Source: Acidobacteriota bacterium (GTDB taxonomy: Bacteria > Acidobacteriota > Terriglobia > Acidiferrales > UBA7541). Taken from it: 8,317 bases of DNA. The notes under the pieces were generated by a model, which made no database searches, was not told where the DNA came from, and saw only the letters and a list, made by a program, of their open reading frames with translations. Position numbers and translations under genes: made by a program. Location of the stretch: contig QHYF01000026.1 of the NCBI GenBank assembly GCA_003224075.1, forward strand, positions 1 to 8,317. Reading direction: 5' to 3'. Shown here piece by piece: positions 1 through 6,493 of the stretch. Position 1 is the first letter of the stretch, and the number at the start of each line of letters is the position of its first letter.

Positions 1-477
1 GATGTTCATGGTGCGGACGATTTTGTTGGAAATACGATAAACCTCTTTTTTTTCGTCGAAGCTGAGATCCGGATCGAATTCCACGTTGAGGGTGGTGGCG
101 AGCATTTCGGCGGCCAGCTCTTCCGCATATTCGCCGGCGACTTCTTCGGTTTCGCCGAAGGAATGATGTTCAGACAAATATCCGTACATGGTTTTGTCGC
201 TGGGAAGGGCCAAGCCGATGCTCGCGGCGATGAGGCGGTGCGCTTCTTTGGTGGAATTCTCGCTGATGACCGTGAAGGCGACTTGCCCGGGCTTCATGTG
301 CTTCAAACCTTCGCTGCGCGAAATCAATTTACAGTTGGGAGGGAAGATCGAAGAGACGCGAACGATGTTGCAGGCGGCAATCCCCGCGTTGCGAAGGGCA
401 AGCTCGAAACTGGAGAGTCTTTCACGATGTTTACCGACGCCTTTGGTGAGGAAGATCTTCTTCGCAACGAACGCCAT
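1..477 (-). CDS. pdaD: Pyruvoyl-dependent arginine decarboxylase, C-terminus cut by window edge
   Basis: The enzyme converts arginine to agmatine, a first step to polyamines, using a self-generated pyruvoyl group instead of PLP. The reading frame starts at ATG 477-475 and stays open to base 1, giving 159 visible residues; family members are about 165-195, so little is missing. The N-terminus (MAFVAKKIFLTKGVGKH) matches the bacterial branch as I know it. The self-cleavage motif V-S-S-I-F-P-P is at residues 41-47. Cleavage is expected between S42 and S43, S43 becoming the pyruvoyl group of the alpha chain. N37, five residues before S42, is placed like the active-site Asn of the Methanocaldococcus enzyme. 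A GGAGG lies 17 nt upstream of the ATG, too far for a normal ribosome binding site, yet no in-frame start lies closer to it and the N-terminus aligns well from this ATG. It is transcribed divergently from sdhC. Family assignment is firm; that arginine is the true substrate is inferred from the family. Confidence 0.86.
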   Translation of the reverse strand, partial: MAFVAKKIFLTKGVGKHRERLSSFELALRNAGIAACNIVRVSSIFPPNCKLISRSEGLKHMKPGQVAFTVISENSTKEAHRLIAASIGLALPSDKTMYGYLSEHHSFGETEEVAGEYAEELAAEMLATTLNVEFDPDLSFDEKKEVYRISNKIVRTMNI

Positions 478-536
478 GGTGCCGGTTTGCCGTGCCTCCG
501 TGCGTGGTGTGAGTGCAAAAAATTTTCTGCTGTGGA

Positions 537-565
537 AAAGTAGCAAGAAGGTATTGCAGTGTCAA
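537..565 (-). promoter_or_regulatory. Predicted sigma-70 promoter of the arginine decarboxylase gene
   Basis: On the minus strand a perfect -35 TTGACA (565-560) is followed after 17 nt by TACTTT (542-537), a moderate -10. The predicted start near 530 would give a 5' leader of roughly 50 nt before the ATG at 477. Spacing and the perfect -35 support the call; the -10 matches only three or four consensus positions. Confidence 0.5.
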
Positions 566-715
566 CGCCTTTCCCAGGCCGAGGCGCTGCGACGCCAGAA
601 ATATGAATACGGCGTGACAATGCGGGCGAAGAGAAACCATTCTCCGAGCGGCGCGCTGGAACATCTCGCGGAGCGGCATGCACGGCACGGGGACTCTTCC
701 GGCTTCTCGCGTCAT

Positions 716-746
716 CGTGCGAAGAAGATTTCGAATTCTTCGCGCG
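716..746. repeat. Inverted repeat upstream of the sdh promoter
   Basis: GCGAAGAA (719-726) and TTCTTCGC (736-743) are perfect complements around a 9-nt centre that includes TTCGAA. As RNA the stem extends to 11 pairs (716-726 with 736-746) with one G-U. The nearest downstream element is the -35 box at 767, and no gene ends nearby, so it is not an obvious terminator. It could be an operator or activator site for sdhCAB; the cognate protein is unknown. Confidence 0.45.
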
Positions 747-766
747 CGCAGAAAAAACAGTCCAAC

Positions 767-795
767 TTGCATCCCCGGAAGCATCTGCCTATACT
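767..795 (+). promoter_or_regulatory. Predicted sigma-70 promoter of sdhCAB
   Basis: TTGCAT (767-772) and TATACT (790-795) are separated by exactly 17 nt. The -10 differs from TATAAT at one position and the -35 matches TTGACA at four of six. The start is predicted near 802, giving a leader of about 70 nt before the sdhC ATG at 872. Confidence 0.6.
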
Positions 796-871
796 GAGCT
801 GCCGCGATTTATCGTCGCTTCTCCGGATTTGTTCAGCATGATCCGGCAGGGACTCAGGCGGCGGAGAGGGC

Positions 872-1528
872 ATGTCTTTCACGGCCAGCCAGCCTGACAC
901 GAGTTATCTCCTCAGAAAGCTTCATTCTTTTACCGGAATCCTTCCCGTTGGCGCATTTTTGGCCGAGCATTTCTGGTCCAACAGTTCCGCGCTGGTCAGC
1001 CCGCAGAGATACAACGACGTTTCACAAGAGTTGCAGACCATTCCATTCCGTCTGGCAGTGGAATGGGGAGCGATTTTTCTTCCCATGCTGTTCCACGGCG
1101 GTTACGGCATTTGGATATGGCTGCGAGGAAAATCGAACGTGTCCGACTATCCGTGGGCAGGGAACTGGCTGTACACGCTGCAGCGCTACACGGGCCTGAT
1201 CGCGTTTGCCTACATCGGGTGGCACCTTTACACCGAACGGTGGCTCACGCACGGCCGATCGACGTACGCAAACGTCGCAGAGGACATGCAGAATCCGTGG
1301 TACCTGGCGTTCTTTGTCGTTGGCATACTCGCCTCGTCGTTCCATCTCGGAGCCGGCATCTGGAATTTCTTGTGCAAGTGGGGCCTGGCCGCAACGGTGA
1401 AGGCGCAGCAAGCTGCCGGACGATTTGGCGCAGTTGTGGGAGTAACATTCAGCCTGGTGGGTATTCTGATCGTTCTTAGCTTCCGATTCGACTGGCATCC
1501 GTTCTCTGCTTACCTGCCGAACAAATGA
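872..1528 (+). CDS. sdhC: Succinate dehydrogenase cytochrome b558 subunit (membrane anchor)
   Basis: This is the 218-residue integral membrane anchor of a class B succinate:quinone oxidoreductase, the single-polypeptide, five-helix, two-heme type of Bacillus and many menaquinone users. The start has GGAGAGGG just upstream (863-870). The N-terminal LLRKLHSFTGILPVGAFL segment is typical of the b558 family. Histidines H33, H75, H118 and H158 fall in helices 1-4 with spacing very close to the four heme ligands of the Bacillus subtilis protein (28, 70, 113, 155). Hydrophobic segments lie near residues 18-35, 63-84, 105-122, 143-167 and 185-205. There is no sdhD, as expected for class B. The stop codon overlaps the sdhA start (ATGA), indicating translational coupling. 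Its role is to bind quinone and pass electrons from SdhB across the membrane; menaquinone as partner is inferred. Confidence 0.93.
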   Translation: MSFTASQPDTSYLLRKLHSFTGILPVGAFLAEHFWSNSSALVSPQRYNDVSQELQTIPFRLAVEWGAIFLPMLFHGGYGIWIWLRGKSNVSDYPWAGNWLYTLQRYTGLIAFAYIGWHLYTERWLTHGRSTYANVAEDMQNPWYLAFFVVGILASSFHLGAGIWNFLCKWGLAATVKAQQAAGRFGAVVGVTFSLVGILIVLSFRFDWHPFSAYLPNK

Positions 1529-3309
1529 GACAGCCAAAGATCATCGTTGTGGGCGGTGGTTTGGCCGGCCTGATGGCCACAATCCGCGTTGCCGAGGCGG
1601 GTGTTCCGGTCGAACTTTTCTCCATCGTGCCGGTGAAGCGCTCCCATTCCGTATGCGCTCAGGGCGGGATCAACGCTGCGAAGAATCAAAAGGGGGAAGG
1701 CGACACGACCGACAAGCATTTTGATGACACCATTTACGGCGGAGACTTCCTGGCGAATCAGCCGCTCGTGAAGCGCATGTGCGAGGCGGCGCCGGGCATC
1801 ATCGACCTTCTCGACCGCATGGGCGTGATGTTCAACCGCACGCCCGAAGGCTTGCTCGACTATCGGCGCTTCGGCGGCACGCTCTATCACCGCACGGCTT
1901 TCGCGGGAGCAACCACGGGCCAACAACTCCTCTACGCTCTGGACGAGCAAGTGCGGCGCCACGAAGCTGAAGACAAGGTCAAGAAGTTCGAAAGTTCGAC
2001 GTTTCTCTCCGCGGTAATCGATGAAGGACGCGTTTGCCGCGGCATCTGCGCGATGGACCTCCGCTCCATGGAAGTGAAAACCTACGCTGCTGACGCTGTC
2101 ATCTTCGCGACGGGCGGGATCGGAGCGATCTTCGGGCGCTCGACGAACTCCGTTGTGTGCACGGGCTCGGCGCAATCCGCGCTCTTTCAGCAGGGCGTCG
2201 ACTACGCCAACGGCGAATTCATCCAGGTGCACCCCACGGCGATCCCCGGCGAAGACAAACTTCGGCTGATGAGCGAATCGGCGCGTGGAGAAGGCGGGCG
2301 CGTGTGGGTGCCACGGAACCCCGCGGAGAAGCGTCCTCCGAGAAGCATTCCCGAAGCGGAGCGTTTCTACTTTCTGGAAGAATGGTACCCAAAGTACGGC
2401 AACCTTGTGCCACGTGACATCGCCACACGCGCGATTCACCGCATCGTGTATCAGGAAAAGCTCGGCGTTGATGGACAGGCCGCTGTCTATCTGGACGTCA
2501 CGCACATTCCGCGCGAGACGCTCGACCGCAAGCTCGAAGGCATTCTGGAAATCTACGAAAAATTCCTCGGCGTCGATCCCCGCGTGGAACCCATGAAAGT
2601 TTTCCCGGCGATGCACTACACCATGGGCGGCATTTGGGTGAACGGCGAAGATCAGGCAACGAATGTTCCTGGCATTTATGCCGCGGGGGAATGCGAATAC
2701 CAGTATCACGGGGCCAACCGGCTGGGGGCGAACTCGCTGGTCTCCTGCATATTTGGCGGAGGAATTGCCGGGCCGGCTGCGGCGCAGTACGCCAAGAACC
2801 TGGAGAAGGGGGCGGAGTCCATTCCCTCCGTCGTCTTCGATGCCGAAAAGAAGCGCCAGGAAGAAAAGAATCAGAAGCTCATCAGCCAGGACGGATCGGA
2901 GAATCCCATCACGATCTGGCGCGAATTCGGATACATTATGACCGAGCACGTCACCGTCACGCGCATCAACAAAAACCTGGAGATGGCTGAAGCAAAGATC
3001 CGCACTTTGCAGGAGCGCTACAAGAAAATCAATCTCAGCGACCGCACGAAGTGGTCGAACCAGACACTGAACTTCGCCCGCGAGCTGGAGAACATGCTGA
3101 TCCTGGCCCGGGTGATCACGCTTGGCGCGCTGGCCCGTAACGAGTCGCGCGGCGCCCATTACAAGCCGGACTTTCCCGACCGGGACGACGCCAACTGGCT
3201 GAAGACCACGCGCGCTAAATGGGTGAACAACGAAATCCAGCTCGCCTACGAGCCGGTCGACATTTCTCTGATCAGGCCGCGGGCGCGCCGTTACGACGCG
3301 GCGAAATAA
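1525..3309 (+). CDS. sdhA: Succinate dehydrogenase flavoprotein subunit
   Basis: This 594-residue catalytic subunit oxidises succinate to fumarate with covalently bound FAD. The Rossmann GGGLAG motif is at residues 10-15. The FAD-attachment histidine is H41 in SHSVCAQGG. Active-site elements follow in order: H236 in HPTAIPG, the proton-shuttle R254 in RGEGG, H364 in HYTMGG and R399 in ANRLGANSL. The C-terminal helical domain carries the usual ARNESRGAHYKPDFPDRDD segment (around residues 540-560). Length matches the Bacillus-type protein (about 586). It overlaps sdhC by four bases. Every recognised catalytic residue is present, so the enzyme should be active. A long open frame on the opposite strand is a mirror of codon bias, not a gene. 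Confidence 0.97.
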   Translation: MRQPKIIVVGGGLAGLMATIRVAEAGVPVELFSIVPVKRSHSVCAQGGINAAKNQKGEGDTTDKHFDDTIYGGDFLANQPLVKRMCEAAPGIIDLLDRMGVMFNRTPEGLLDYRRFGGTLYHRTAFAGATTGQQLLYALDEQVRRHEAEDKVKKFESSTFLSAVIDEGRVCRGICAMDLRSMEVKTYAADAVIFATGGIGAIFGRSTNSVVCTGSAQSALFQQGVDYANGEFIQVHPTAIPGEDKLRLMSESARGEGGRVWVPRNPAEKRPPRSIPEAERFYFLEEWYPKYGNLVPRDIATRAIHRIVYQEKLGVDGQAAVYLDVTHIPRETLDRKLEGILEIYEKFLGVDPRVEPMKVFPAMHYTMGGIWVNGEDQATNVPGIYAAGECEYQYHGANRLGANSLVSCIFGGGIAGPAAAQYAKNLEKGAESIPSVVFDAEKKRQEEKNQKLISQDGSENPITIWREFGYIMTEHVTVTRINKNLEMAEAKIRTLQERYKKINLSDRTKWSNQTLNFARELENMLILARVITLGALARNESRGAHYKPDFPDRDDANWLKTTRAKWVNNEIQLAYEPVDISLIRPRARRYDAAK

Positions 3310-3317
3310 AATCTGTA

Positions 3318-3339
3318 CCTCGGGCCATCGGGCTTGAGG
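3318..3339 (+). other. Small hairpin between sdhA and sdhB
   Basis: In the 49-nt gap, CCTCGGGC (3318-3325) can pair with GCTTGAGG (3332-3339) as an 8-bp stem with two G-U pairs and a 6-nt loop. No U-tract follows, so it is not an intrinsic terminator. It could tune sdhA/sdhB stoichiometry or mRNA processing; it could also be chance. Confidence 0.3.
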
Positions 3340-3358
3340 CTTTGCTTGTCGAGGGTTC

Positions 3359-4111
3359 ATGGCAGAAACAAAGCAAGTCATCGTCAAGGTGAAGCGCCAG
3401 GCAAGTCCGAAGGACCCCGCCCGCTGGGAAGAATTCTCCCTGCAGTGGCGGCCCTCCATGAACGTCATCATTTGCCTGCGCGACATCGCGGAGAATCCCG
3501 TCACCCGCGACGGCAAGAAAACCACTCCCATTTCGTACGACTCGAACTGCCTTGAAGAGATTTGCGGTTCTTGCGCCATGCTTATCAACGGCAAGGCCCG
3601 CATGGCCTGCTCGGCTCTCGTGGATCAGCTCGAGCAGCCCATCCGCATCGAGCCTCTCTCGAAATTTCCGCTGGTGCGCGATCTCACCGTCGATCGCCAG
3701 TTCATGTTCGAAAGCCTGAAGCGCGTGAAGGCGTGGATTCCCATTGACGGCACTTACAATCTCGGCGAAGGCCCGCGCATATCACCCGAAATTCAGGAGA
3801 AAGGCTATCCGCTGTCGAACTGCATCAGCTGCGGAAGCTGCCTCGAGGTATGTCCGCAGGTGAATGAGCACAATCAATTCGTGGGCGCGGCCATCATCAG
3901 CCAGGTGCGGCTCTTCAACATGCATCCCACGGGAGCGATGAATAAGAGCGAGCGCCTCAAAGCGCTGATGGGGCCCGGCGGCATCCAGGAGTGCGCCAAC
4001 GCGCAAAATTGCGTCCATGCGTGCCCAAAGAACATTCCCCTGACCGAGTCCATCGCCGAAGTAAATCGCGATGTGTGGAAACAAGCCTTGCTTGGCTGGC
4101 TCACGGGCTAA
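3359..4111 (+). CDS. sdhB: Succinate dehydrogenase iron-sulfur subunit
   Basis: This 250-residue electron-transfer subunit carries three clusters linking FAD in SdhA to the hemes in SdhC. The N-terminal plant-type ferredoxin domain holds the [2Fe-2S] ligands C64, C69, C72 and C84. In the C-terminal domain C155, C158, C161 and C222 fit the [4Fe-4S] site, and C165, C212 and C218 fit the [3Fe-4S] site, by comparison with the E. coli pattern. All eleven expected ligands are present. GAGGG at 3351-3355 lies three bases before the ATG. It is the last gene of the sdhC-A-B order, typical of class B enzymes, and follows sdhA after 49 nt. Eleven of its twelve Cys codons are TGC. Confidence 0.96.
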   Translation: MAETKQVIVKVKRQASPKDPARWEEFSLQWRPSMNVIICLRDIAENPVTRDGKKTTPISYDSNCLEEICGSCAMLINGKARMACSALVDQLEQPIRIEPLSKFPLVRDLTVDRQFMFESLKRVKAWIPIDGTYNLGEGPRISPEIQEKGYPLSNCISCGSCLEVCPQVNEHNQFVGAAIISQVRLFNMHPTGAMNKSERLKALMGPGGIQECANAQNCVHACPKNIPLTESIAEVNRDVWKQALLGWLTG

Positions 4112-4115
4112 TCCG

Positions 4116-4145
4116 TTGGCGCACGAAACCCGTTTTCGCTAACAT
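4116..4145 (+). promoter_or_regulatory. Possible weak promoter before the dipeptidase gene
   Basis: TTGGCG (4116-4121) and TAACAT (4140-4145) are 18 nt apart, each matching four of six consensus bases. It lies in the 58-nt gap after sdhB, where I see no convincing terminator, so readthrough from sdh is equally possible. Confidence 0.25.
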
Positions 4146-4169
4146 CTTTCATTCTTCTGGGGGACAAGC

Positions 4170-5396
4170 ATGTTTCGCACTTTGCTGCTCGCTGCCGTGT
4201 GCGTCTCTTCGGTCGGCTTGATGGGTCTTGCGATGGCCGCCGATACGATCTCCGAAAAGGCTCGCAAGCTGCATTTTTCTTCCATCGTCGTGGACACGCA
4301 TGACGACACGACGCAGCGCTTCCTCGATGGAAAGTTCGACCTCGGCACACGCAGCGCAACCGGCAGCATCGACATCCCGCGCATGCGCGAAGGAAATCTC
4401 AGCGCGATCTTTTTCTCCATCTGGATTCCGAGCAAGATAACCGGATTTGACGCCGTCAATCGTGCGCTCATTCAGATCGATGCTGTGCGCGAACAGGTCC
4501 GCAAGCATCCCAATGATCTTGCGCTTGCCACCACCGCCGCCGAAATTCGCGAAGCGCACAAACAGGGCAAGATCGCCGCACTCATGGGCGTCGAAGGCGG
4601 CCACATGATCAATAGCGACCTCGCTGTTCTGCGCACCTATGCCGCTCTCGGTGTCCGCTACATGACGCTCACGCACAGCGGCAATGACGAATGGGCCGAT
4701 TCTTCCACGGACAAAGCAGTGCACAACGGTCTCACCGATTTCGGCAAGGAGGTCGTGCGCGAAATGAACCGCCTCGACGTGATAGTGGACATCTCACACG
4801 TCAGCGACAAGACCTTTTACGACGCGCTCGAAGAGAGCAAAGCCCCGCTGATCGCTTCGCACTCCTCCTGCCGCGCGATTTGCGATGCGCCTCGCAATAT
4901 GACCGATCAGATGATGAAGGACCTGGCGGCGAAGGGCGGCGTCATCCAGATCAATTATCACGTCGGCTTTCTGAGTCAGGAATTCCGCGACGCCGAAAAA
5001 GCCAATCCCGAGCTCAACAAGGCCATCACTGCCGAGCAGATGAAGCGCTGCGGTGAGAACGAAGGCTGCCGGCTTATCGAAGGCGACCGCATTACCCGTG
5101 AGTACGTCGAGCAAGGCAAGTTTCCTCGCGTGGATTGGACGAAAATCATCGAGCACATCGATCACGCCGTGAAAGTCGCAGGCATCGACCACGTCGGCCT
5201 CGGCTCGGATTTCGATGGCGCCAACATGCCGTACGGCATGGAAGACGCCACAAAGCTGCCGTACATCACCGAAGCGCTGCTGAAAAAAGGCTATTCCGAG
5301 GGTGACGTAAAGAAAATTCTCGGTGAAAATACTCTGCGGGTCATGACGGAGGTGGAGCGCGTCAGCCGCGAGTTGAATGCGCAACCTCGGAAATAA
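4170..5396 (+). CDS. Exported M19-family membrane dipeptidase (renal-dipeptidase-like)
   Basis: This 408-residue zinc peptidase of family M19 probably hydrolyses dipeptides, possibly including D-amino-acid-containing ones. A Sec-type signal peptide covers residues 1-23 or 24 (Phe-Arg start, hydrophobic core, A-M-A cleavage site), so the mature enzyme should act outside the cytoplasmic membrane. The binuclear metal site is complete: H44 and D46 in VVDTHDD, bridging E142 in GVEGGH, H210 in DISHVS and H231 in ASHSS. The 21-residue spacing between the two late histidines equals that of the human enzyme (198 and 219). The conserved GLGSDFDG segment lies near residue 345. GGGGGA (4159-4164) is a good ribosome binding site. 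It follows sdhB by 58 nt and is followed by a secreted cyclophilin; substrate is unknown. Confidence 0.92.
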   Translation: MFRTLLLAAVCVSSVGLMGLAMAADTISEKARKLHFSSIVVDTHDDTTQRFLDGKFDLGTRSATGSIDIPRMREGNLSAIFFSIWIPSKITGFDAVNRALIQIDAVREQVRKHPNDLALATTAAEIREAHKQGKIAALMGVEGGHMINSDLAVLRTYAALGVRYMTLTHSGNDEWADSSTDKAVHNGLTDFGKEVVREMNRLDVIVDISHVSDKTFYDALEESKAPLIASHSSCRAICDAPRNMTDQMMKDLAAKGGVIQINYHVGFLSQEFRDAEKANPELNKAITAEQMKRCGENEGCRLIEGDRITREYVEQGKFPRVDWTKIIEHIDHAVKVAGIDHVGLGSDFDGANMPYGMEDATKLPYITEALLKKGYSEGDVKKILGENTLRVMTEVERVSRELNAQPRK

Positions 5397-5442
5397 GGCA
5401 CGGTTTTTGCAAATTCAGTTGAGGATGGGAGAGGAAGACGAC

Positions 5443-6240
5443 ATGAGAAAACTCGCAGTTCTGTTTCTCGCTGGAATCTTTGGAATCATCGCACAAACTT
5501 CGGCACAGGCTCCGGCGCAGGCCCCCACACAGCCCAAGCCGTCCACCATGCCGAAAGCGGGCGCGACCGCCAAATCCGGCACGCCAACAGCCCGCGCCTA
5601 CGATCGTGCCTTGTTGCGTCCGGCGCTCCTCAAGGACAAAGCGCCAGAGACCTTCCAGGTGAAGTTCATCACCACGCGCGGGGATTTCACCGTCACGGTG
5701 ACCCGCGCCTGGGCCCCGCTCGGCGCCGACCGTTTCTATAATCTCGTCAAGCATCATTTCTATGACAACGCCAGCTTTTTCCGCGTGGTCCCCGGCTTCG
5801 TGGTCCAGTTCGGCATCAGTGCGTACCCGGCGGTCTCCGCGGCATGGAAGAACGCGGACCTGAAAGATGATCCCGTTACCCAGAGCAACAAGCGTGGCTA
5901 TCTGACCTTCGCCACCGCGGGGCCCAACACGCGCACCACGCAGGTGTTTATCAGCCTGAAAGACAACGCCAGCCTTGATGCGCAAGGCTTTGCGCCCTTC
6001 GGTGTCGTTGACCCTCCGGGGATGAAATTCGTCGAGATGTTCTACGACCAATATGGCGATAGCACCCCGCGAGACTACCAGGATCAGATTACAGGCCAGG
6101 GCAAGCCTTACCTGGACAAAAACTTCCCAAAACTGGATTCGATTAAGTCCACCACCCTGGTCGCGCCGGCAGGAGCCGAGGCCCCTGCCAAGCCAGCGAC
6201 GGCGCCCAAGTCCGCCCCGCCAGCCACAAAGCCGCAGTGA
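5443..6240 (+). CDS. Exported cyclophilin-type peptidyl-prolyl cis-trans isomerase
   Basis: This 265-residue protein should catalyse proline isomerisation in folding proteins outside the cytoplasm. The start at 5443 is preferred over an in-frame ATG at 5377, because GGGAGAGGA (5427-5435) sits 7 nt upstream and the protein then opens with a clear signal peptide (about residues 1-23, ending TSAQA). A low-complexity Ala/Pro/Gln linker follows to about residue 50. The cyclophilin domain (about 70-225) has the active-site run F-R-V-V-P-G-F-V-V-Q-F-G with R114, F119 and Q122, plus Q167-V-F169. The position of human cyclophilin A W121 is in a GFAPFG segment, as in many bacterial forms. The C-terminus is another Pro/Ala/Lys-rich tail, perhaps a wall or peptidoglycan-facing spacer. 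It follows the dipeptidase after 46 nt, probably co-transcribed. It contains no cysteine. Confidence 0.93.
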   Translation: MRKLAVLFLAGIFGIIAQTSAQAPAQAPTQPKPSTMPKAGATAKSGTPTARAYDRALLRPALLKDKAPETFQVKFITTRGDFTVTVTRAWAPLGADRFYNLVKHHFYDNASFFRVVPGFVVQFGISAYPAVSAAWKNADLKDDPVTQSNKRGYLTFATAGPNTRTTQVFISLKDNASLDAQGFAPFGVVDPPGMKFVEMFYDQYGDSTPRDYQDQITGQGKPYLDKNFPKLDSIKSTTLVAPAGAEAPAKPATAPKSAPPATKPQ

Positions 6241-6304
6241 TTGCGGTCAGCCATGGATTACTTTTTTGAATTCCGCGCATCTAATTTTTTGTGAGCGTCT
6301 TCCT

Positions 6305-6334
6305 TTGACATTGGGGATGCCCGGAGCGTATTCT
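6305..6334 (+). promoter_or_regulatory. Strong predicted sigma-70 promoter of the leader and reductase gene
   Basis: A perfect -35 TTGACA (6305-6310) and a -10 TATTCT (6329-6334, four of six) are 18 nt apart. The usual distance from the -10 puts the transcription start at about 6341-6343, on or within two bases of the ATG of the cysteine-rich ORF. No Shine-Dalgarno sequence lies between the -10 and that ATG, so the message would be leaderless or nearly so. Confidence 0.65.
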
Positions 6335-6342
6335 TTGCTTTC

Positions 6343-6438
6343 ATGAGGACCTGTTGCCAGACGATGTGTTGTCCCTGCGCGTGTAGCGCTGCGTGTCGCA
6401 TGACACGCATCTCTGGCCAGAGGAGTTTCCGGACTTAG
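6343..6438 (+). CDS. Cysteine-rich leader peptide (putative attenuator peptide)
   Basis: This 31-codon ORF begins MRTCCQTMCCPCACSAAC and ends at TAG 6436-6438. Cysteines are residues 4, 5, 9, 10, 12, 14 and 18, seven in the first 18; the remaining 13 residues have none. Five of the seven are TGT, although the long genes here use TGC almost only. It lies directly downstream of a strong promoter with the predicted transcript start at its ATG and no upstream ribosome binding site, so leaderless translation is likely. It precedes a terminator (6463-6507) and a siroheme reductase gene, as expected if ribosome progress through Cys codons reports Cys-tRNA supply. The peptide itself probably has no function; a small metal-binding peptide is an alternative. 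A second in-frame ATG (codon 8) has GAGGA 13 nt upstream and could be used instead, retaining five Cys codons. Confidence 0.72.
   Translation: MRTCCQTMCCPCACSAACRMTRISGQRSFRT
6390..6409 (+). promoter_or_regulatory. Leader hairpin 1 (pause or anti-antiterminator stem)
   Basis: TGCGTGTC (6390-6397) pairs perfectly with GACACGCA (6402-6409) around a GCAT tetraloop. The stem covers the last Cys codon (6394-6396). A second copy of GCGTGT at 6379-6384 could pair with the same 3' arm instead. A ribosome stalled at Cys14 would cover the 5' arm and free the 3' arm for other pairing. Confidence 0.55.
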
Positions 6439-6493
6439 CTGTAGATTAATCATAAAGTTCCGAAGCCCACGTGCCAGAGAGTCTGGTCGCGTG
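6404..6493 (+). promoter_or_regulatory. Proposed antiterminator pairing of the cysteine attenuator
   Basis: TCTCTGGC (6410-6417) is perfectly complementary to GCCAGAGA (6473-6480) in the terminator loop, and CACGC (6404-6408) is complementary to GCGTG (6489-6493) in its 3' arm. Both pairings can form together with an 8-nt bulge, excluding hairpin 1 and most of the terminator. The upstream strand lies in the 3' part of the leader ORF, so a ribosome that reaches the stop codon would cover or just pass it. Pairing is read by eye; free energies were not calculated. Confidence 0.45.
6411..6422. repeat. Perfect 12-bp palindrome in the leader
   Basis: CTCTGGCCAGAG is self-complementary. Its left half can pair with the CCAGAG of the terminator loop (6474-6479) and part of its right half (CCAGA) with TCTGG (6482-6486). 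It may be part of the RNA switch, a pausing element, or a DNA site for a dimeric regulator. Confidence 0.4.

Larger units (their letters stand above)
478..871. other. Divergent intergenic region between arginine decarboxylase and sdhC
   Basis: This 394-nt gap contains no convincing gene. Open frames cross it on both strands but lack ribosome binding sites and recognisable protein features. It holds two outward-facing sigma-70-like promoters (minus strand 537-565, plus strand 767-795) and a strong dyad at 716-746. Between about 566 and 715 I see nothing specific. Confidence 0.7.

Noticed and set aside
188..841. A 217-codon plus-strand frame opposite the arginine decarboxylase gene and into the intergenic region.
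   Set aside because: It overlaps a recognisable gene on the other strand, lacks a ribosome binding site and has no protein-like features.
838..897. A 19-codon Arg-rich ORF overlapping the sdhC start.
   Set aside because: There is no ribosome binding site before its ATG. The Arg codons reflect the purine-rich ribosome binding region of sdhC read in another frame.
1510..3603. A 697-codon open frame on the minus strand opposite sdhA and the start of sdhB.
   Set aside because: sdhA and sdhB are unmistakable on the plus strand with all catalytic residues. The antisense frame has no recognisable domain and arises from GC-rich codon bias.
5377..5442. An upstream in-frame ATG that would add 22 residues to the cyclophilin.
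   Set aside because: It overlaps the dipeptidase gene, would bury the signal peptide, and the downstream ATG at 5443 has the better ribosome binding site.
6232..6267. Possible terminator after the cyclophilin gene: a 5-bp stem (6232-6236 with 6242-6246) and a later T-run (6262-6267).
   Set aside because: The stem is short, overlaps the stop codon, and is about 15 nt from the T-run, unlike a functional intrinsic terminator.
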